This document shows positions 52,007 to 60,219 of a stretch of 64,000 nt of DNA, piece after piece. Both the position numbers and the translations under genes were made by a program. The notes under the pieces are model-generated. The model was not told the DNA's origin and made no database searches. It worked only from the letters and a program-made list of their open reading frames with translations. Within the stretch, counting starts at the first letter, position 1. Each line of letters starts with the position of its first letter. This stretch comes from Flavobacteriaceae bacterium (lineage in GTDB: Bacteria; Bacteroidota; Bacteroidia; Flavobacteriales; Flavobacteriaceae): the NCBI GenBank assembly GCA_009827225.1, contig WUAI01000002.1, positions 62,001 to 126,000 on the forward strand. The letters run 5' to 3'.

Positions 52007-52014
52007 AGCCCCAA
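52007..52014 (-). promoter_or_regulatory. Candidate small-RNA target site in the pirin leader
   Basis: On the pirin mRNA, TTGGGGCT ends 4 nt (TTTT to TTT plus AUG spacing) before the start codon. It pairs over 8 bp with AGCCCCAA in the loops of small RNAs 1 and 2. It is the only other place in the window where I found this 8-mer on either strand. Confidence 0.4.
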
Positions 52015-52042
52015 AAGCGTAGTGAGAATTCTATCTTTGTTG

Positions 52043-52050
52043 CAAAGTTA
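52043..52050 (-). promoter_or_regulatory. -7 box of pirin
   Basis: TAACTTTG on the minus strand (TAnnTTTG), predicting a start near 52036. A plus-strand TATCTTTG at 52032-52039 partly overlaps and may serve the divergent hydrolase gene. Confidence 0.6.
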
Positions 52051-52093
52051 CAAAAAATTAAAGGCGAAACCGTTATATACTTGTTAAAGCCTC

Positions 52094-52756
52094 ATGAATA
52101 CTGAAATAACCCACATTTATTTTGTTCCGGGGCTAGCGGCCAGTAAAGAGATATTTAAGAATATCCGGCTCCCTGAATCCAGATATGTGGTTCACATTAT
52201 CGAGTGGAAACTTCCTAATAAAAACGAAACCATCGAGGCCTATGCGCGCCGTATGGCCGAAAGCGTAAAAGAAAAGAACTCGGTACTGGTTGGTGTTTCA
52301 TTTGGTGGGGTTATGGTGCAGGAAATGAGTCGCTTTCTTCATTTGAAAAAACTGGTGATCATCTCTAGTGTAAAAACGAAAGAAGAACTTCCACTACGCT
52401 TAAAACTTGTTCGGAGAACGGGAGCTTACAAACTGTTGCCTACCGGATGGGCCTTAAGTGTTAAAGATCTCACCAAGCTGGCCATTGGTCCGCGTAGCAA
52501 AAAGAGACTCACTTTGTACCAGGAGTATTTATCGGTTCGAGATAAAACCTATCTCGATTGGGCCATCAAACAAATGGTGTGCTGGGATCAAGAGGAAGCT
52601 ATGGAAGAAGTGGAACATATTCACGGAGATTCCGACATTGTTTTCCCTATCAAAAATATCTCGGGAGCCAGGATCATTGAAGGAGGGACGCATGTGATGG
52701 TTTTGAACAAAGCCAGTCGTGTTTCAAAAGAATTACAATTAATCATAGAAAGCTAA
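52094..52756 (+). CDS. Alpha/beta hydrolase
   Basis: A 220-residue cytoplasmic alpha/beta hydrolase of minimal size. The nucleophile elbow is VGVSFGGVMVQEM (GxSxG type), an acid lies in IHGDSDIVFPI and the catalytic His in IIEGGTHVMVL. The N-terminal strand THIYFVPGLAASKEIFKNI includes the oxyanion HG-like turn (here PG). The substrate is not predictable. It is divergent from pirin and followed after 46 bp by the lytic transglycosylase gene. Confidence 0.87.
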   Translation: MNTEITHIYFVPGLAASKEIFKNIRLPESRYVVHIIEWKLPNKNETIEAYARRMAESVKEKNSVLVGVSFGGVMVQEMSRFLHLKKLVIISSVKTKEELPLRLKLVRRTGAYKLLPTGWALSVKDLTKLAIGPRSKKRLTLYQEYLSVRDKTYLDWAIKQMVCWDQEEAMEEVEHIHGDSDIVFPIKNISGARIIEGGTHVMVLNKASRVSKELQLIIES

Positions 52757-52802
52757 ATAGCTAGAGCTTTAATTTTTATCTTTAGTTCAAAATAATAAGA
52801 AG

Positions 52803-53747
52803 ATGAGTTTATTGTCGAAAATTGGTTTAGCAACTGTTCTTGTTGGGGTGGGATGGTTGTGTACAGATGCCACTCAGGATACCCAACCGGAGAAAACTAC
52901 GACACAGGAGAACGCCAAGGAAGTGAAAATGGTCAACGATTATAATGTGTATGCTCTTGAATTACCCGAAAATATGGATTTTGCCGGGGAGCCGGTACCT
53001 CTGGATAACCCGGATATAAAAGAACGAATGGATCGAGAGTTATTGGTGAATACCTATTGGCAGTCTAATGGCTTGCTCATATTCAAAAGAGCGAATAAGT
53101 ATTTCCCCATCATTGAACCATTGCTGGAGAAGTACGGGCTACCAGACGACTTCAAATATTTAGCCATAGCGGAAAGTGGCCTCATGAATAATCGGTCTCC
53201 TGCAGGGGCAGCAGGCTTTTGGCATTTTCTAAAAGGAACCGGTAGAGAGTATGGCCTCGAAATCAACGATTATGTGGACGAACGATACAACCTGGAACTT
53301 GCGACCAAAGTTGCGGCCGAGTACCTCAAAGCGTCCAAAAAACGATTTGGTACCTGGACCTTGGCAGCTGCTGCTTACAATGCTGGAAATGCCGGTGTCA
53401 ATAAACAACTGAAGCGTCAAAAAGTAAATGACTATTACGATGTATTGTTGAATGATGAAACAAGTCGATACATCTTCAGGATACTGGCGTTTAAAGAGAT
53501 TTTAAGCAATCCCAAGAAATATGGGTTCAATTTCAGGGAAAAAGATCTGTATTCTGCAGTTCCTACCTATAAAGTGAAAGTGGATACCGCAGTCACTGAT
53601 TTCGCCGACTTCGCCCGGCGATTTGGTATTAACTATAAGATTCTGAAAATACACAATCCGTGGCTAAGGGATACCTATTTGAAGAATGCTTCCGGAAAAG
53701 AATACTATATTGAAATCCCTGAAGAAGGGCACTATAACAATCCCTAA
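52803..53747 (+). CDS. Membrane-bound lytic transglycosylase, MltD-like
   Basis: A 314-residue SLT-domain enzyme that cleaves peptidoglycan glycan strands. A signal or anchor segment (LLSKIGLATVLVGVGWLC) is followed by a Thr/Glu-rich linker. The catalytic Glu lies in YLAIAESGLMNNRSPAGAAGFWHFLKGTGREYG, and the second half has YNLELATKVAAEYLKAS and LAAAAYNAGNAGV. The C-terminus (FARRFGINYKILKIHNPWLRDTYL) looks like a remnant or divergent LysM region. A TATCTTTA box at 52777-52784 could be its -7 element. The half-size TauE gene starts 9 bp after its stop. Confidence 0.93.
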   Translation: MSLLSKIGLATVLVGVGWLCTDATQDTQPEKTTTQENAKEVKMVNDYNVYALELPENMDFAGEPVPLDNPDIKERMDRELLVNTYWQSNGLLIFKRANKYFPIIEPLLEKYGLPDDFKYLAIAESGLMNNRSPAGAAGFWHFLKGTGREYGLEINDYVDERYNLELATKVAAEYLKASKKRFGTWTLAAAAYNAGNAGVNKQLKRQKVNDYYDVLLNDETSRYIFRILAFKEILSNPKKYGFNFREKDLYSAVPTYKVKVDTAVTDFADFARRFGINYKILKIHNPWLRDTYLKNASGKEYYIEIPEEGHYNNP

Positions 53748-53756
53748 AAATCTTAT

Positions 53757-54128
53757 ATGAATATCACGGTTCTCTTGTCCCTCATCATTATCGGAATCGC
53801 CGCAGGAATATTGAGTGGATTTATGGGAGTAGGTGGCGGAGTGGTAATGATCCCATTAATGATCCTGCTGCTAGGGTACGATCAGCACCAGGCCCAGGGT
53901 ATGAGCCTGGCAGTACTGGCTGTGCCTGTAACTTTTGTGGCTGCTTATACCTATCATTCGTCAGGCCATTCGATAAACTGGAAGTTTGCAATTATCATCG
54001 CACTCTGTTTTGTGATCGGTGGATTTATTGGTTCTAAGTTCGCTGTAAAGCTGGATCAATCCCTTTTGAAAAAGATTTTTGCGGGAATTCTTGTAATAGC
54101 AGCGATTAAGCTGTTCTTTTCGAAATAG
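53757..54128 (+). CDS. Half-length TauE/SafE-family protein
   Basis: A 123-residue membrane protein with four helices: LLSLIIIGIAAGILSGFMGVGGGVVMIPLMILLLG, then MSLAVLAVPVTFVAAYTYH, WKFAIIIALCFVIGGFIGSKFA and KIFAGILVIAAIKLFF. It has the GxGGG signature of TauE/SafE once rather than twice, so it is one repeat of the usual eight-helix transporter and would have to dimerise. It is probably cotranscribed with the upstream transglycosylase. The substrate is unknown. Confidence 0.87.
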   Translation: MNITVLLSLIIIGIAAGILSGFMGVGGGVVMIPLMILLLGYDQHQAQGMSLAVLAVPVTFVAAYTYHSSGHSINWKFAIIIALCFVIGGFIGSKFAVKLDQSLLKKIFAGILVIAAIKLFFSK

Positions 54129-54130
54129 GA

Positions 54131-54805
54131 TCACTGTTCTACCATCCCACGCTCAAGTAAGGCTATTCCGCTCATAAAGTCCTGGTAATTGGCATTGTAT
54201 GAGTTGGAATAACTTTCCTGGTAATGATGGAAGAGGTTCCGACGAATATCCAGAATTCGTTTATCGCTATGTATGAAAAATGAGGTGGGAAATCCGAGGC
54301 TGTGCTTCATGGTTTTAATGGTGAAGTCACTTCGGTTTTCACGTTCATCCACATACAGCACATTGACATTTCTAGTGAATTTTCTCTTAAATTTTTTGAT
54401 TTTCTTCTTGGACCCCCAGAATAAAACTATGAAATCAAAATCATTATGATACTTATCGGCAATATCATTAAAGGCAGGTAATTCACCGATACCCGGCACA
54501 CACCAGGAAGCATATGTAATCAAATAAATAGGTTTTTCAAATTTATAGAGCTCAATACGCCTCCCTGCAAACTTTCTCACTTTGAAATTATCCAGTTGAG
54601 TCCCGTTGATCACATTCTTAACTAAAGAATCGAATAAGAACTGCGCTCTTTCTTCATCTTTATAAATGTATGCTCTTTTAGCTTCTCTACGGTATTTACG
54701 GATATTCTTACCGATAGCATCAGAAAAGAGATTCTTGGGCTCTTTCTTTTGTGAAAGGGCAGGTAAGCAGGTTAATAAGAATAGGGTAAGTAGAAATTTA
54801 CCCAT
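54131..54805 (-). CDS. TlpA/thioredoxin-like exported protein with incomplete CxxC
   Basis: A 224-residue exported protein (signal peptide to about LPALSQ). Residues about 88-190 are a TlpA-like thioredoxin fold: KPIYLITYASWCVPGIGELPAFNDIADKY and later SLGFPTSFFIHSDKRIL with the cis-Pro. The active site should read WCxPC; here it is WCVPG, so Cys102 is alone. It may bind rather than oxidise thiols, or act like a monothiol enzyme. The N-terminal 80 residues are basic and helical with no known domain. It is convergent with the half-length TauE gene. Confidence 0.82.
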   Translation of the reverse strand: MGKFLLTLFLLTCLPALSQKKEPKNLFSDAIGKNIRKYRREAKRAYIYKDEERAQFLFDSLVKNVINGTQLDNFKVRKFAGRRIELYKFEKPIYLITYASWCVPGIGELPAFNDIADKYHNDFDFIVLFWGSKKKIKKFKRKFTRNVNVLYVDERENRSDFTIKTMKHSLGFPTSFFIHSDKRILDIRRNLFHHYQESYSNSYNANYQDFMSGIALLERGMVEQ

Positions 54806-54931
54806 AGGCAGTTCATCGATTGGTTGGGCATAAATTTAGAAAGTCTTGGTAAAAAACCATGAATTTCCGTCAGATTTTTTCTGATAGCTTATAAAATGAA
54901 AATAAGGTAATTGCCTGAAAATCAATAAGAA

Positions 54932-55498
54932 TTAACGCATTCGCCCGCCTCTTCCTCGTTGACCGAACTGCTGTCGTGGCATACCAGCGCGCTTCATTTG
55001 CTGTTTCATCATCTTGATCTGATCACCCAGCATATTCTGTTTATCGAGCTTTTTAGCTTCTGACAAGAGTAACTCTGCTTCACGTTTTCTATTCTTGGTC
55101 ATGGCGATCCCGGCTAGATTTAATTTAACCATGGCCATATCGGTGCTCATTGAAAGTCCGAGCTTTTCAGCTTTCTTAAAATATTTTTCAGCCTCATTCA
55201 TATTGGTTTGTGAAACCATAAGACCATTCAGATAGTTGTAATATCCTTGTTGTTTGGTGACCAGGGAACTCTCGGGATTCTTTATCTTATCCAACCATTT
55301 TTTCGCTCCGGGAAAATCCTGTTTACGAAGGCGTAGAAAGGCAAGTAGGATCAATTCGTTTTTGAAGTAGAGGAAGATAAATATCAAAGACAGTAAAATG
55401 TACATAATACCGTTACCGATATTCCCTTCTGCAAACTGCCAGACAGCGACACCAATTATGATTACTGCGAGTACTAATTTTATATTTTTATTGAACAT
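54932..55498 (-). CDS. Membrane protein with TPR-like C-terminal part
   Basis: A protein of about 188 residues from ATG 55498 (MFNKNIKLVLAVIIIGVAVWQF); the frame opens at 55540 but family-like starts begin MFNKN. Two N-terminal membrane helices with a short turn (about 6-24 and 29-48) resemble DUF2892-type or small membrane anchors. The cytoplasmic part has TPR-like helices (AEKYFKKAEKLGLSMSTDMAMVKLNLAG, REAELLLSEAKKLDK). The tail is Gly/Arg-rich (RQQFGQRGRGGRMR), which suggests nucleic-acid or membrane contact. Function unknown. Confidence 0.8.
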   Translation of the reverse strand: MFNKNIKLVLAVIIIGVAVWQFAEGNIGNGIMYILLSLIFIFLYFKNELILLAFLRLRKQDFPGAKKWLDKIKNPESSLVTKQQGYYNYLNGLMVSQTNMNEAEKYFKKAEKLGLSMSTDMAMVKLNLAGIAMTKNRKREAELLLSEAKKLDKQNMLGDQIKMMKQQMKRAGMPRQQFGQRGRGGRMR

Positions 55499-55563
55499 GT
55501 ATTCTATTATTAGACGGGCTGGCAAAGTTACTAAAAACAAACCTAAATATTTTCACATTTCCG

Positions 55564-55594
55564 TTTGTCTAAGTAAAAAATGATTGTATATTTG
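55564..55594 (+). promoter_or_regulatory. Promoter of rpmH
   Basis: -33 TTTG (55564-55567), 19-bp spacer, perfect -7 TATATTTG (55587-55594). The predicted start is near 55601, giving a leader of about 57 nt. Confidence 0.78.
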
Positions 55595-55657
55595 CACCCG
55601 ACTTTTAACAGGGGTCTATTGAATATAAATTTTTCAGAAGGTATAATCTAATTTACA

Positions 55658-55816
55658 ATGAAAAGGACATTTCAGCCATCAAAGAGAAAAAGAAGAAACA
55701 AGCACGGTTTTAGAGAGCGTATGGCTACCGTAAACGGAAGAAAAGTATTGGCTTCGCGAAGAGCGAAAGGCCGAAAGAAATTGTCTGTGTCTTCTGAACC
55801 ACGTCACAAGAAATAA
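55658..55816 (+). CDS. rpmH: 50S ribosomal protein L34
   Basis: A 52-residue ribosomal protein with the L34 pattern [22 protein letters not shown] ... [19 protein letters not shown]; about a third of the residues are Arg or Lys. The length is slightly above the usual 44-47 because of a short C-terminal extension (SSEPRHKK) common in Bacteroidota. It has a strong consensus promoter and its own terminator, so it is monocistronic. The usual rnpA neighbour is absent. Confidence 0.98.
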   Translation: MKRTFQPSKRKRRNKHGFRERMATVNGRKVLASRRAKGRKKLSVSSEPRHKK

Positions 55817-55834
55817 TGTTGATAACTCATAAAT

Positions 55835-55868
55835 AAAAAGGTGTTGTTTTTGAAAGCAACACCTTTTT
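55835..55868 (+). terminator. Terminator of rpmH
   Basis: 12-bp stem AAAAAGGTGTTG/CAACACCTTTTT with a 10-nt loop and a T run, 18 bases after the stop. Confidence 0.88.
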
Positions 55869-55917
55869 TTTATGCCCTAACGCACGTATTTTTAACGATC
55901 AAAAAAAATTCCTCAGA

Positions 55918-58770
55918 ATGCCTAAAAATCAAGACTTAAAATCTGTTCTAATTATTGGATCAGGCCCCATTATTATTGGCCAGGCCTGCGAATTCGATTA
56001 TTCCGGTTCTCAAGCGCTTCGTTCACTTCGAGAAGATGGAATAGAGACCATCCTTATCAATTCGAACCCTGCCACAATCATGACCGATCCCTCCATGGCA
56101 GACCACGTTTACCTTTTACCATTGAACACAAAGTCGATCGTAAAAGTTTTAAAAGAACACCCGCAGATTGACGCAGTACTTCCAACGATGGGAGGGCAAA
56201 CGGCATTGAACCTTGCTATCGAAGCTGATGAGAAAGGCATCTGGAAAGATTTTGACGTGAAATTGATCGGTGTGGACATCGATGCCATTAACATAACAGA
56301 GGATCGGGAGCAATTCCGTTCGTTGATGGGTAAGATAGGTGTCCCTATGGCCCCGCAGCTGACGGCAAATTCGTATTTAAAAGGAAAAGAGATCGCTCAG
56401 GAATTTGGATTTCCATTAGTGATTCGAGCATCGTATACTTTAGGTGGGGCAGGAGCTTCTATCGTTCATGATCCCAAGGATTTTGATGAATTATTGACCA
56501 GGGGGTTGGAGATATCACCTATTCACGAAGTGATGATCGACAAGGCCATGATGGGATGGAAAGAATATGAATTGGAATTACTTCGTGATAATAACGATAA
56601 TGTTGTGATCATCTGTACCATCGAAAATATGGACCCGATGGGAATTCACACCGGGGACTCTATCACTGTGGCACCTGCCATGACGTTGAGTGATCGTACT
56701 TTTCAGCGAATGCGTGATATGGCTATTAAAATGATGCGCAGCATCGGTGACTTTGCCGGAGGATGTAATGTTCAATTTGCGGTAAGCCCGGATGAAAAGG
56801 AAGATATTATTGCCATTGAAATTAACCCAAGGGTGTCTCGATCTTCGGCACTGGCGTCCAAAGCAACCGGATACCCGATTGCAAAGATTGCTTCGAAGCT
56901 GGCCATCGGATACAACCTGGATGAATTAGGCAACCAGATCACAAAATCTACGTCGGCTCTTTTCGAACCTACCCTGGATTATGTGATCGTAAAAATACCT
57001 CGATGGAACTTCGATAAATTCGAAGGATCCGACCGTACTCTTGGACTTCAAATGAAAGCGGTTGGAGAAGTGATGGGAATTGGGCGTTCCTTCCAGGAAG
57101 CCTTGCACAAAGCCACACAGTCACTGGAGATAAAACGTAACGGTCTGGGAGCTGATGGAAAGAGCTATACCAACTATGAGCAAATTCTCGAAAAGTTAGA
57201 AAATGCCAGTTGGGATCGTGTATTTGTAATTTACGATGCGATTCAGTTGGGAATTCCATTAAGTCGAATCCACGAGATCACAAAAATCGACATGTGGTTC
57301 CTGAAACAATACGAGGAACTCTACATGCTGGAAAAGGAAATTTCCCAATATACGCTGGACACCTTACCCAGGGAATTGCTATTGGAAGCCAAGCAAAAAG
57401 GGTACGGAGATCGACAGATCGCCCACATGCTTAAATGTTTGGAAAGCCAGGTATATAAGAAAAGAGAAGAATTAAATATTCAACGGGTGTACAAACTCGT
57501 AGATACTTGTGCCGCAGAGTTCAAAGCAATGACACCCTATTACTATTCTACGTTTGAAAATGTAATGGAAACTGCGGATGGAGAGGTATTTGTCGAAAAT
57601 GACAGCGAAGTTACCGATAGGAAAAAAGTGATCGTTTTAGGATCCGGCCCTAACCGAATTGGGCAAGGGATTGAATTCGATTACTGTTGTGTACACGGGG
57701 TATTAGCAGCTGCGGAATGCGACTACGAAACCATTATGATCAATTGTAATCCTGAAACCGTTTCGACCGACTTTGACGTGGCGGATAAGCTCTACTTCGA
57801 ACCGGTGTTCTGGGAACATATTTACGATATCATTCGTCACGAAAAGCCCGAGGGGGTAATCGTTCAGTTGGGTGGGCAAACAGCCTTAAAGCTGGCCGAA
57901 AAACTATCTCGTTACGGTATCAAGATCATGGGTACCAGTTTTGAGTCTTTAGACCTGGCAGAAGACCGTGGAAGTTTCTCCACACTGTTGAAGGAAAACA
58001 ATATCCCATATCCTCGATTCGGTACCGCTGAAACTACGGATGAAGCCTTGGCACTTGCCGATGAGTTGGACTTCCCGTTGCTGATACGTCCGTCCTATGT
58101 TTTGGGAGGACAAGGAATGAAAATTGTGATCAACAAAAAGGAACTGGAAGAGCACGTCGTAGATTTGCTTCGGAAAATTCCGAATAATAAATTGCTACTC
58201 GACCATTACCTCGATGGAGCCATAGAAGCTGAAGCCGATGCGATTTGCGACGGCGAAAATATCTATATCATCGGAATCATGGAGCATATCGAACCTTGTG
58301 GGGTGCATTCGGGAGATTCGAATGCCACTTTGCCACCTTTTAACCTGGGAGATCTCGTGCTTCAGCAGATAAAAGATCATACGAAGAAAATTGCCCTGGC
58401 GTTGAATACCGTCGGACTTATCAATATTCAGTTTGCAATAAAAGACGACCATGTGTATATCATCGAAGCAAATCCAAGAGCATCCAGAACGGTTCCATTT
58501 ATAGCCAAAGCATACGGGGAACCCTATGTGAATTATGCGACCAAGGTTATGCTTGGAGACAAGAAATTATCCGATTTCGAGTTCGATCCTCAGTTGGAAG
58601 GGTATGCGATCAAGCAGCCTGTATTTAGTTTCAACAAATTCCCGAATGTAAACAAGAAATTAGGACCGGAGATGAAAAGTACGGGAGAAAGCATCCTATT
58701 CATCGATAGTTTGAAGGATGACGAATTCTATGAACTATATTCACGAAGAAAGATGTATCTAAGTAAGTAA
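55918..58770 (+). CDS. carB: Carbamoyl-phosphate synthase large subunit, lacking the C-terminal allosteric domain
   Basis: The synthetase subunit makes carbamoyl phosphate from ammonia, bicarbonate and two ATP for pyrimidines and arginine. Both halves are present: N-terminal KSVLIIGSGPIIIGQACEFDYSG with its ATP-grasp (RASYTLGGAGASI, IEINPRVSRSSALASKATG), oligomerisation domain, then KVIVLGSGPNRIGQGIEFDYCCVH with the second ATP-grasp (RPSYVLGGQGMKI, IEANPRASRTVPF). It ends at 950 residues, right after GPEMKSTGESI, where E. coli CarB (1073) continues into the MGS-like domain that binds UMP and ornithine. carA is not adjacent. Confidence 0.97.
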   Translation: MPKNQDLKSVLIIGSGPIIIGQACEFDYSGSQALRSLREDGIETILINSNPATIMTDPSMADHVYLLPLNTKSIVKVLKEHPQIDAVLPTMGGQTALNLAIEADEKGIWKDFDVKLIGVDIDAINITEDREQFRSLMGKIGVPMAPQLTANSYLKGKEIAQEFGFPLVIRASYTLGGAGASIVHDPKDFDELLTRGLEISPIHEVMIDKAMMGWKEYELELLRDNNDNVVIICTIENMDPMGIHTGDSITVAPAMTLSDRTFQRMRDMAIKMMRSIGDFAGGCNVQFAVSPDEKEDIIAIEINPRVSRSSALASKATGYPIAKIASKLAIGYNLDELGNQITKSTSALFEPTLDYVIVKIPRWNFDKFEGSDRTLGLQMKAVGEVMGIGRSFQEALHKATQSLEIKRNGLGADGKSYTNYEQILEKLENASWDRVFVIYDAIQLGIPLSRIHEITKIDMWFLKQYEELYMLEKEISQYTLDTLPRELLLEAKQKGYGDRQIAHMLKCLESQVYKKREELNIQRVYKLVDTCAAEFKAMTPYYYSTFENVMETADGEVFVENDSEVTDRKKVIVLGSGPNRIGQGIEFDYCCVHGVLAAAECDYETIMINCNPETVSTDFDVADKLYFEPVFWEHIYDIIRHEKPEGVIVQLGGQTALKLAEKLSRYGIKIMGTSFESLDLAEDRGSFSTLLKENNIPYPRFGTAETTDEALALADELDFPLLIRPSYVLGGQGMKIVINKKELEEHVVDLLRKIPNNKLLLDHYLDGAIEAEADAICDGENIYIIGIMEHIEPCGVHSGDSNATLPPFNLGDLVLQQIKDHTKKIALALNTVGLINIQFAIKDDHVYIIEANPRASRTVPFIAKAYGEPYVNYATKVMLGDKKLSDFEFDPQLEGYAIKQPVFSFNKFPNVNKKLGPEMKSTGESILFIDSLKDDEFYELYSRRKMYLSK

Positions 58771-58798
58771 GCTACAGAATAACAAATAGTTAGTTAAG

Positions 58799-58823
58799 AA
58801 TCTCCGGTAAAATACCGGAGATT
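58799..58823 (+). terminator. Terminator of carB
   Basis: Perfect 11-bp stem AATCTCCGGTA/TACCGGAGATT with an AAA loop and nine T, 28 bases after the stop. Confidence 0.9.
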
Positions 58824-58916
58824 TTTTTTTCACCATAGGTAGGGGAAATTAGATTTCAGTTGTTACATTATTGAGGCTTAGTTTCAACGAGGCTAAAAAT
58901 CTGACCAAGAATTGCT

Positions 58917-59285
58917 ATGAAAAAGAAATTACTCTTGCTCACCGTGCTAGGCAGTTTGTTGCTTAGTTGTACAGCCAATACTTACGATGACATCGTGGAA
59001 CCAGAGGTCGCAGAAGAACCAGAGCTGGTTACTTTCCAGGATGTCAGATTCATTTTTGAGAACAATTGTCAGAATTGCCACTCAAATCCCCCCCAAAATA
59101 ACGCGCCTATGTCATTGGTGACCTTCGATGATGTAGTCGACGCAGTAGAAAACAGAGGTTTATTGGATCGAATTAGCCGGCAGGAAGGTGCTCCTGGTCT
59201 TATGCCCAGGGGCGGACCAAGATTGCCTCAGGCAACCATTGATTTAGTCGTTCAATGGCAACAGGACGGATTATTGGAAGAATAA
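58917..59285 (+). CDS. Cytochrome c-type lipoprotein
   Basis: A 122-residue lipoprotein (lipobox LLSC, Cys18) with one covalent-haem motif, CQNCH at 51-55, preceded by VRFIFENN. A likely axial Met ligand is Met96 in APGLMPRGG, and WQQDGLLEE closes a cytochrome c helix. It is first in a run of coupled genes: its stop overlaps the YceI start by one base. An envelope electron carrier is likely; donor and acceptor are unknown. The segment 58824-58916 before it shows no clear TAnnTTTG promoter. Confidence 0.9.
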   Translation: MKKKLLLLTVLGSLLLSCTANTYDDIVEPEVAEEPELVTFQDVRFIFENNCQNCHSNPPQNNAPMSLVTFDDVVDAVENRGLLDRISRQEGAPGLMPRGGPRLPQATIDLVVQWQQDGLLEE

Positions 59286-59839
59286 TGAAAAAGATCATTT
59301 ACATATTCACCTTTTTGATTCTGACTTTTAGTAGTTATGGACAAGAAAAGTATAGTACCAAAACAGGTTCTATTACTTTCGAAGCGTCCGTGCCTTCCTT
59401 TGAAGAGGTAAAGGCCGTTCATTCTAACGTTGGGTCCATACTCAAATCTTCCACAGGAGAGTTCGCTGCGCTGGCACTGGTCAAGGGATTTCGGTTTAAA
59501 TTGGCGTTAATGGAAGAACATTTCAACGAAAACTATATGGACTCCAGCGAGTTCCCTAAAGCGGTTGTAAAAGGTGTACTTCAGGATTTTGATATTTCTG
59601 AAGTAGAAGAACAAGGAAAAGATTATTTACTGAAAGGCTCCATTACCATTCATGGTGTGACTCGCTCTTTGGAGGAAATTGTGACGGTGTCTTCAAACGC
59701 AGATGGATTAAATGTAAGCTCTGAGTTTGTACTAAATCCTGAGGATTTCAATATAGATATACCCAAGATTGTAGCTAATAAGATCGCCGACGAGGTTAAT
59801 ATTACGGCGGTATTTACACTATCAAAAAGTGATTTATGA
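59285..59839 (+). CDS. YceI-family protein
   Basis: An exported protein of 184 residues from ATG 59285 (signal peptide MKKIIYIFTFLILTFSSYG); the in-frame start at 59255 lies in the upstream gene and is rejected. The YceI lipocalin-like barrel is seen in STKTGSITFEASVPSFEEVKAVHSN, KGFRFKLALMEEHFNENYMDSSEFP, KGSITIHGVTRSLEE and FNIDIPK. YceI proteins bind isoprenoids or quinone-like lipids. Stop and next start overlap as ATGA. Its place after a cytochrome suggests a quinone-related step. Confidence 0.93.
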   Translation: MKKIIYIFTFLILTFSSYGQEKYSTKTGSITFEASVPSFEEVKAVHSNVGSILKSSTGEFAALALVKGFRFKLALMEEHFNENYMDSSEFPKAVVKGVLQDFDISEVEEQGKDYLLKGSITIHGVTRSLEEIVTVSSNADGLNVSSEFVLNPEDFNIDIPKIVANKIADEVNITAVFTLSKSDL

Positions 59840-60219
59840 AAAAGAAAATAGTTTTATTGATAGTGACTTTGGGACTTGTAGGAGGTGCTTATTTCTTATA
59901 TAAGTACCTCTACAAGGACCATCGGGAAATTAGCAATGAAGAGGCAGCGGTTGAGCTGGCCGCCGCTGATTTAAAACAAATGTTCGTTGATAATGATGCT
60001 CAGGAAATTCTGAACAAAACGGTGATCGTTAATGGTACGATAACCGGAATTGAAGGGCAGACCATCACATTGGACGAAGCTGTTCAAAGTGCGCTTTTAA
60101 TAACGGAAAATGCAGGGAATGAAGGAGATATAGTGGCAGTGAAGGGAAGATGTATCGGATATGATGACCTGTTCGAAATAGTAAAACTTGACCAATCAAC
60201 TATTATTCCAACGAAATGA
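59836..60219 (+). CDS. OB-fold (tRNA_anti-like) exported protein
   Basis: A 127-residue protein with one N-terminal membrane helix or signal (KIVLLIVTLGLVGGAYFLYKYL). The rest fits the tRNA_anti-like OB-fold group found in Bacteroidota: LNKTVIVNGTITGIEGQTITLDEAVQSALL, then GDIVAVKGRCIGYDDLFEIVKLDQSTI. Despite the name it is exported or membrane-anchored, so RNA binding is unlikely. It is coupled by ATGA overlaps to the YceI gene before and the barrel gene after. Confidence 0.85.
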   Translation: MKKKIVLLIVTLGLVGGAYFLYKYLYKDHREISNEEAAVELAAADLKQMFVDNDAQEILNKTVIVNGTITGIEGQTITLDEAVQSALLITENAGNEGDIVAVKGRCIGYDDLFEIVKLDQSTIIPTK

